A stretch of 28,650 bases of DNA, taken from Phoronis ovalis (Eukaryota > Phoronida > Phoronidae). The translations under genes and the position numbers were made by a program. The stretch spans positions 1 through 28,650 of the forward strand of contig JAOXYB010037617.1 in the NCBI GenBank assembly GCA_028565635.1, written 5' to 3'. Below, in pieces: positions 21,656-28,650 of the stretch (within the stretch, counting starts at the first letter, position 1; every line of letters begins with the position of its first letter). The notes under the pieces were generated by a model. That model was not told where the DNA came from and did not search any database. It worked only from the letters and a program-made list of their open reading frames with translations.

Positions 21656-22683
21656 GTAAGAAACTATATTTCCTCGATAAATCAAATTTATTACAGCTAA
21701 AGAAATATTCTTTGGTCTTACAATAACTCCTAGCTTCTTGTGCGTTTATAGTAATGGTTATTTATCATTAATAAAATTTTAAAATATAGAAAATTATGAT
21801 AAGTTATACTATGTAAACATTATATATGCGTTTATTCACATTTTATTGCTTCCTAGATAAAAATGTTCTATTTTTGTGTTCTGAAATAATCACATTTTAA
21901 TCTAACTATGCTGACAATCTACTGGTACTGGGCCAAATATTATTCATATTTTTCATTACATTATGTGTAAGCCTAGAAGGCCGAGGTATTCTGTAATATT
22001 CTACTAAAATGATTTCAACCACTTGTAGAATGTACCAAAAAGTACATTGATGGATGTGTTTGTCCACATTCCATAAACTGTGGTTTCCATTTTCGTTTGT
22101 CTAATTAATTAAGTTCATTATTATAAATCATGTATTTGAAAAATGCCATTTTTTATGGTTAACCAATATAGAGTATATAGCATATACTGGATGGAGACTA
22201 TAAAGAAATAATTGTGGTATCATCACTTTTTGGCAAATTATTACACTACAGTAAGCACTTTGTAGAAGCAAAGCAACAACATAGCAGATAAGGAATTAAA
22301 ACTAACTTTGGAGTTTTTTTAATCAAAATCATTATGATAAAACCTCAATACAAAGACTTATACAGAAAACATGTTTTATTACCTGTATAATTTGATTTTG
22401 TAAATGTGGATCTTCTTATATTATCTTTTAATATATTATTGTTTACTTTTTATACTATATATTGATATATTTCAGTTTTGTTACCTTTTTCCTGCTGATA
22501 TCCACAAAAAATAAATAACAATGAATTTGCATTGTAGGAGTGTATACTGAATAATTATGCTCATCCAAAATCTACCAACAAAGAAAATCTAGATTTGAAA
22601 ATTTTCTGAGAATTGTGACAAGAAGGAGCTACAAATTGCTACAACACTTGAAAAACATTATCTCAGCATTACTTTTTACCAGA
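21656..22683. other. Gene-free AT-rich stretch
   Basis: I see no exon, RNA gene or clear element. The stretch is very AT-rich with runs of A and T. Confidence 0.6.
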
Positions 22684-23370
22684 GCAGCTAGTCACAATCT
22701 TGAAAACTGATAAATAGTGAGATCACTTTCATTCAGAAAGAAAAGAGAGGTCAAAATACAGGCCATGTTTGAATATGATTTGGATCATTTTCCAACATGG
22801 CATGTTTGTCCCTGATGTAGATGGTACCTCGATAATAACTTTAGTTTTAATTGGATCAGTTTCATATTTTAGTACAGTATGAATATAAGTCAAAATACAG
22901 GTCCATTTTGCGTACCAAGACAAACATATCATGGTATGTCTTAAGGCCGCAAAAACGAAGTGTCGCCTGGATGATACAGAGATGGTTTTTAGAAGGCCAT
23001 AGGTGGGCGAAAAGTGGGTCAAACTGCTATTCAAAACTTCCAAGATTTTTTTTGCAGCTGTCAAGTTGTTTTTGAAAACTCTGATATGTACAGAGATGGA
23101 TTTTTAAAATCAGAAGGTAAATGGAGGCAAAATATAGGTCAGTGTTGATTTTGACCTGATCACTTCCAATATGGTCAATTGGATAATTTTAGGGTGGAGT
23201 TATGAAGGCCAGAGATGGGTGAGTGTTAATGGTTTGGGTTGTATTTTAGAATGACCTTGACAGGTTGTACAACTTGATCTGAAAATTTGACATATTTTCC
23301 CACAGTTGTCGAGTCATTTTTGCAAGATCTTGAAAACTCTGATATATGGAGAGATCATTTTAAAACCACT
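22684..23370. repeat. Degenerate repeat, three partial copies
   Basis: A unit recognisable by CTTGAAAACT.TGATA followed by GAGAT occurs at about 22684-22772, 23054-23149 and 23301-23370. Each copy is preceded by CAG(C/T)TG or CAGCTA and AAGT/GTCA-type words; copies 1 and 2 continue into GG(T)CAAAATA.AGG. The 111-codon minus-strand open frame at 22729-23064 lies inside this repeat and is not treated as a gene. Confidence 0.65.
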
Positions 23371-23499
23371 TCATTGTGATGGGCATTGCGATCTGTCTGC
23401 AAATGCAGACCCTGTTGTTATGAGAGACAGGATTAAGACACTGCATTTTTCCCAGGGGGTTACTCGTGTTTTTTTTACTACAGAGATGTACCGCCCAAA

Positions 23500-23870
23500 C
23501 CAATCCAAAATGTTAGCTTGTGGTAGCAAACCCAATCCAAATTTTATGAAATATAAGGCTAGCAATCCAAATTTTGGGAATTATAAGGGTAGCAATTAAT
23601 CCAAATTTTAAAATATTTGAATAAGTGACATACAGTCCATCTTCATGCAAACTGACTGATACAAACCAAATTCCAAAAATCTTTTTATGGATATACAAAC
23701 CTAAAATTAATCCAAATTATTTGCTGTAAGCAGTGGGTAGCAATCCAAATTTTTGAATTCCTTTATGATAGCAATCTAAAAAAATACAGTAAGAAGTATA
23801 CAATCTAAATCCAAAATTCTCAGCTAGGCTGCACACCCCCACCAAAATATACCTTGAGTACCCCCGGGGA
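23500..23870 (-). repeat. ATTTTGGATTGCTA repeat cluster, copy B
   Basis: On the plus strand TAGCAATCCAAATTT and close variants occur at least five times (for example around 23535, 23560, 23593 and 23745), which is the reverse complement of the words at 10835-10925. The cluster ends at a GC-rich edge, GAGTACCCCCGGGG near 23865, possibly one end of the element. No open frame of transposase type is present, so it is non-autonomous or decayed. Confidence 0.65.
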
Positions 23871-24333
23871 ATTTTTACACCTTGATTCTTTGTCAAATAC
23901 TAGTACAAAAAGTATAGTTTCTTATTAGCATTATGGATCATGTAGGTTAAATGTGATCGATTATTAAATGATAACTTATAGGCTGTAATTGTAAATTGAC
24001 TGCTGTTTGGTGTATTTACTGAACAATTACAGAATTACAGGTGATATATGGTTTGTGTTATTTACGGACATTACAGGGGTGCCAGACTGCCAGTGATGAT
24101 CTTAAAATTTAAATTACGAGGATGAATATGGGAATTGGCTCTCATTCAAATTATAATTAATATAAGAATCACCTACTGATGTATATTTATTTGATACGAG
24201 GATGAAAATAGTTTGATCTCTATATAGAGAGACTACAATGCTTTTACATGTCCCCCACTTTTTAATAGAACAACCCAGTGGTAAGGGGGAAATTCCATAA
24301 CTCACTGTTATTTATGATATTTTATTATCACAG

Positions 24334-25381
24334 CATTTTAAAACTGTTCTAGATTTAATTCAGAAAGCACGTGGAAATATAAGTATAAAGATGTAAAAAA
24401 TTGCTCTTTGTTAAAATGATGAAGATCTGGAGGTATTTTGGAATGCAGAGGATGAAAGTACAATTTTTGTTACTTGTGAGCCTATTGGTGAGTATATGAT
24501 TCCCAGGTGTGACTACTTTTGTAACATGTCTACCCATTTGTCCTGCTTCCCTGCATGTTTTAGAACAACCACTATACAGACAAGAATGATTTTTAAGTAT
24601 TTTTTTCTTGGGGGGGTGTTACATGTTTTAAAATATCTTTATTCACTTAAAATTGAAGAACTTTTAATAATTGAAACATATTTATCTAGAACCTAAGAGG
24701 TTTAATACAGTAGTACATTTAATCCCGGTAACTTTGAAAAAAAACAAGCCTAGAAAACCAGTCACTAAATTACATTTCTTGTTGATCTGTGACTTTCCCA
24801 GATATATAGGAAATTGAGTGAATAATATTTGTCGATTTATTATTTTAGACAAAGTTCAAACAATGATAGTCAGCTCTTTTTAATTGAACTTGCAACATAT
24901 ATTTACAAGGCGGCAATTATACAGGTGCTGTGTGGGACAAATGTGTGTACATACTAAAAAGCCAGCTATGTAATGTTAAATATTTGTCGACTCTGGGGGA
25001 CTACATTTTATTCAAATTAAGGATAGTTGAGTGACATAAAATATTGGTGTTTCTCTAGCTGACAGAGAGGCTCAATATTTTGATCACATGTATTTTCAGC
25101 TGGAATTTCTGACACTAGCCCAAAATGTACCAGAATGTATACAGTCACCGTGGAATACTTTTCAACAGATTAAAAACAAGCTGAATGGCAAAATTGGCTG
25201 CCCAAGGGGTAAGTGCGAGCACAGCTACTGTTTTAATGTATTCTTTCAGTAATAAATCTCTCAAAAATTTGATAATATATCTTTTTTTTTTTTCATTTCT
25301 TGCAATATTGTATATTTTACCTTTGAGTATATAGACATATTTACTGAGCTCCAGGAGTTTACCTACTGTCTACTGATCTAA
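24334..25381 (+). CDS. Candidate small secreted peptide gene, 3 exons, about 63 aa
   Basis: Exons are 24334-24487 (acceptor TTATTATCACAG, donor ATTG|GTGAGT), 25100-25208 (acceptor TGTATTTTCAG, donor AGGG|GTAAGT) and 25335-25381 (acceptor after TTTGAGTATATAG). Joined, the frame from ATG 24452 (A at -3; two further in-frame ATGs at 24416 and 24419) encodes MKVQFLLLVSLL, then LEFLTLAQ: a K-then-leucine run with a plausible cleavage near LTLAQ. About 43 residues with three cysteines (VPEC, IGC, TYC) and stop TAA 25379-25381 follow. A tiny upstream ATG-TAA occurs at 24391. The splice sites of the middle exon are strong; the last exon and the coding interpretation are weak. A non-coding transcript or another frame is equally possible. 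I recognise no family. Confidence 0.22.
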
Positions 25382-26471
25382 GGTTACCTTACCAAATATA
25401 GGTTAATCGCATACAAAACAAGTTTGTGTATGATATATTTGTTATAGATATATTTGTTAAAAAAAAAAACAAGCACTAGACATGTAAATACTAATGTTAG
25501 CACTCCTGTAAATGTGTATTATCCTGATTAATGGGTGATGAAATATTACTGTGGAAAATAACTGGAAATAGCCACATATGGATACATTCCTTTTTTAAAA
25601 TTTATTTCATGTACTTAATATGTGTATTATTTAATACAGGAAAATTGATTTGACAATTTTTGCAAACTCATATGTTATCTTTTTATATTATAGAAATTTA
25701 AATGAAATAAAATAGAATTCATAAATGACCCATAAATAAATGACTTACACCTATAAATAAAATTATAGGAATAGAACATATCTGTAGGGATATATGTTCA
25801 CGGCTAAGCAAATTAAGTTAACTAATATGTCAGCATATGTCATTTTAATTGACACCCTTTAAAAATGGTTTTGCAATCATATCATTAAACTAAATTGGAG
25901 GAATGAAGACTGAGCATGGCTGGAGAACTGGGGTGGAAAAATCAATATTTTTCCAGTCTCTTGATGTATGCATTTACTTTGTTTAGAAGTAATATAAATT
26001 AAGAGAGAGGTATCTTAGTGTGTTGGGCTAAAGGTTATATCCACTGATGTTGGTTGCCTTTATTGATGAATGTTTGTATATTATGGGTAGACTTTTTTTT
26101 GATATTAAATTTTTATTCTGATATATAAAACTAGTTCATCAAATTTATTTTTATTTTTAATTTTTTTTCCTTGTTTATGAAGTTTATTTTTAATCTAATT
26201 TTTTTTGTTCCTTTAGACTGTGCATAGAGTGAAATTTTAGAAATTTATTATTTTGGTATGCAAAGCAAATATGCACACTGAAAATAGGAGGTTATGTCTT
26301 GTATTAGTATTGTTTTCTCTTAACTTAAAGAATTTAGTGTTATATTAGGCTTTTTCAAAACTTAATGAATGATTTATGTTTAAAATGTAGCCAGACTAGC
26401 TGCTTTGGTCTGTTATGGGGTTATTATAGGGCAGCTTTTGCAGCTTCTGTAGATACTTGAGGCCTAGTTTA
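25382..26471. other. Gene-free AT-rich stretch
   Basis: No exon, RNA gene or bounded element is visible. The stretch is rich in A/T runs, with repeated AATAAA-type words around 25700-25770. Confidence 0.6.
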
Positions 26472-27254
26472 CAGTAGGTTTCGGAGTTATGCTCTCTCCC
26501 GATAAAGTACTAAATACTGGTTTGTGATAGTTCGACTCAGATTTTTCTGATGTCATCAGCTTAGTCTGTTAGGGAATCGCAAGGAATCACAGAATCCCAA
26601 ATTCTGTAAGGATCATTCATGCAATGCGAAATGTTATACATACCCGGGATACATACACGAGTACAATTTCACATTTAGTGACCATTCAGCCTACTTAAGT
26701 ACTAGCATGTATTTAGAGGAAAGGGGCAAACTTATTTTCCTACAGGTGTGAAAGGGTCATATTTTATTTTGATGCGGTGGGATCCATTGAATTTTATTTG
26801 ATCTTATTTCGGTCTGTGAAATATGATGATCACCTTATATGTTTTATTTCCGTGATTTACGGTTGCAATAATTTTGTTTATGCAATCGGATTATCATTTT
26901 TTACTTCTGTGCAATGAGATTGAATACTTTCCCCTACCCCTCCATTTCCGTCTCAGATACAGTATTTGCAGAATGAAAGCATGATAAATAACACTCCATT
27001 GCAGATTCCTGGAGTATGCTATAACCATTCTGAATGGCCCTCTATATTATTGTCCAGGTGGGAAAGGGTAATTTAATTGGTGTGACCCCCAATTGTGATT
27101 CATGAAAAGGTAATTTTATTTCCTTTGAGCTGTGGTCACTACCCCCATTTCCCTCCTCAATGTTCCTGTCACAACAGATATTTCTGATGTCATTTTACCG
27201 CATCACAAACCAGTATTTTGTATATATGGGAGAGCATAACCCGGAACCCAACTG
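26472..27254. mobile_element. Tc1/mariner-type MITE, 783 bp
   Basis: The left end CAGTAGGTTTCGGAGTTATG and the reverse complement of the right end CAGTTGGGTTCCGGGTTATG agree closely, and the similarity continues through GCTCTC and, after a diverged patch, through AAATACTGGTTTGTGAT on both arms and TTTCTGATGTCAT further in. Both ends start CAGT and are flanked by TA (26470-26471 and 27255-27256), the target duplication of Tc1/mariner elements. There is no transposase frame, so it depends on an element elsewhere. Class assignment rests on ends and TA only. Confidence 0.75.
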
Positions 27255-28650
27255 TAATGGGTATAATTTTTATACAAAATAGTAAGTAATATTTCATAAA
27301 ACAAATAACAGTATTTCATTAAACAAACTAGAAGTGCCTTTTAGCAAAGGCCAATTTGCACACACAAAAATAGTTGGATATCCAGATTATTAGGATTACC
27401 CTAGAACCCATGATGTTCAAATACCTCTGGATGACCTTTACCTCTTGTCAAAAGTTTCATAAAATTTTGAGATTTTGACTGTTTGACCTCTGAATGACCT
27501 TTTAGACCACAAAGTCAGCTAAGATAATTTCTAAATGACCTGTTAACTTCATTTTTGAACTTTTTATCAAATTTCTGAAAATTTTATAACGGACTGCTTC
27601 GTGCCCATTTAAAACTGAAGGAATATTCCTCCTAACCCCAGGATTTTAACCCACATGTCTTAAAGAGACGTTTTGGCAAATAGACCAATAAATTCATATT
27701 GTATTTTTTGTAATGCTTTAAGCTTTAAACAGCCTGTCGAGTTTTATGACTGATGCAAACATATTATGAAATTCACATATCCCAGGTGTTGAATGAAAAA
27801 TGATCCTTTTATTTATATTAAAGATAACCATTGTGATAAAAATAAATCTTGAATATAAAAGGTGTAAATAAATTTTATTGAATTACTTTATCAATGGAAT
27901 TAGTTTATATTCCTTTACTCATAATCTAAAATCCGGGATCTATAAGCTTTACCTTTAAAGTAAACTTATTTATTTGTAAAAGGTTTACTAATTTTAATAG
28001 GTTGCCTGTTTTTTATGATTCTAATTTATACTAGAGAATAATCCATTTTATCCACTATTTTATTTTCATTTGACTTAAGGCTGCGATCATATAGTATGTA
28101 GCCACTGTACACAAAATGGTAAAAAATCAAATTATTCTTAGTACGTTAAATATGCACTGTACTTTCTCAATAAATAGTTAATTTTCCTCTATTTCATTCT
28201 CAACAAATATACAAACTTGGTGAGGCTTTAAAGTTTGTCCTGTGAGTAATTTAATGCTTTGTACAGCCTGTATACAGTCCCGGGGTATTCAGCTTTCTAG
28301 TTGTTACTTTTGTAGTAATAACAACATGCCGACACTCGAAAATATCCTGGTCACTTTAATGCCAGTTAAGATTCCGAGGTTAGGATACAGTTAAGCGCTA
28401 TGGGGTAGGGGTCCTCCAGGATGCAATGCTTGCACTTAAAAATTGGCATTGCTCGCTGCTCATACTTAACATAATTAACAACCAAAAAAAAAAACAGGTC
28501 GCGGCAAGTTATCAAAATAGAAAGCAAAAAAAAAAATGGTCGCCAAACGAAATTGCCTTGCGGCAAGTAAAAAAAATAAAACAAGAGGTCTGCGGGTGCA
28601 GACAGATGCCCATCATATGATGTAGTTTCTGTAGTTGTAAAGCCATCTTT
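27255..28650. other. Gene-free 3' flank with TGACCT words and A-runs
   Basis: No supported exon. Several TGACC(T) words occur at 27400-27545, including a direct repeat with 5-base spacing at 27484-27500. A-rich runs at about 28484-28590 produce lysine-rich or phenylalanine-rich open frames that I regard as compositional. Confidence 0.55.
27484..27500 (-). promoter_or_regulatory. DR5-type nuclear-receptor half-site pair
   Basis: TGACCT-CTGAA-TGACCT equals AGGTCA-N5-AGGTCA on the minus strand, the spacing bound by RAR/RXR-type heterodimers. Further TGACC words lie nearby at about 27431 and 27536. No gene start is known close by, and the cluster could be a decayed repeat, so a regulatory role is unproven. 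Confidence 0.25.

Noticed and set aside
22729-23064. 111-codon minus-strand open frame
   Set aside because: It lies across copies of a degenerate repeat, has no recognisable domain and no splice or promoter support.
25100-25173. Alternative frame of the 25100 exon joined to a sub-segment of the 24450 exon, giving a short cysteine-containing tail vaguely like an IL-17-type cytokine
   Set aside because: It needs a poor internal acceptor, ends in a stop well before the strong donor at 25208, and lacks the conserved cysteine spacing of IL-17.
28366-28620. Opposed Lys-rich and Phe-rich open frames near the right end
   Set aside because: Both result from A-runs at 28484-28590; composition explains them and no domain is visible.
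1-28650. CRISPR array, tRNA, rRNA or bacterial operon content
   Set aside because: No regularly spaced direct repeats with spacers, no cloverleaf or rRNA sequence recognised, and gene structure is intron-rich eukaryotic throughout.

Overview
The window is nuclear DNA from an animal. It is AT-rich (roughly two thirds A+T), and its genes are broken into many exons by GT-AG introns of about 0.2 to 1 kb with AATAAA poly(A) signals. The intergenic DNA is packed with short inverted-repeat elements and degenerate repeats. The one firmly identifiable protein, TTI1, is a eukaryotic housekeeping factor whose sequence is diverged from vertebrates. Together with the compact introns and MITE-rich spacers this suggests a (probably marine) invertebrate, possibly a lophotrochozoan; the phylum is inference.

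Layout. 1-2637: no gene recognised; upstream flank or 5' intron of gene 1. 2638-7879 (+): eight joined exons of a protein with two PH domains and a C-terminal coiled coil, an AFAP/adaptor-like architecture, with a poly(A) signal at 8124. 8208-9590 (-): a complete three-exon gene assembled here from conserved splice signals. It encodes a 219-residue tail-anchored protein that I do not recognise, and it converges on gene 1 with closely packed, probably overlapping 3' UTRs. 9591-11291: spacer between divergent starts, with CRE/ATF-type sites beside the minus-strand gene and a YY1-type site upstream of TTI1. 11292-18794 (+): TTI1, 13 coding exons, 1040 residues, apparently complete, poly(A) signal at 18852. 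18860-28650: about 10 kb dominated by repeats, including a 28-bp triplication, a roughly 300-bp direct duplication, a three-copy degenerate repeat, a repeat family that also occurs upstream of TTI1, and a Tc1/mariner-type MITE. This stretch also holds a few well-bounded candidate exons (21540-21655, 24334-24487, 25100-25208, 25335-25381) that may belong to one unrecognised spliced transcript, possibly coding a small secreted cysteine-containing peptide.

The three genes do not form a pathway. TTI1 is a subunit of the TELO2-TTI1-TTI2 co-chaperone that stabilises PIKK kinases; the PH protein looks like a membrane/cytoskeletal adaptor; the tail-anchored protein is unknown. The observations I consider most worth following are the unrecognised tail-anchored gene, a miRNA-like hairpin immediately after the stop codon of gene 1 in the convergent overlap, a GC-AG intron in gene 1, and the candidate secreted-peptide exons.
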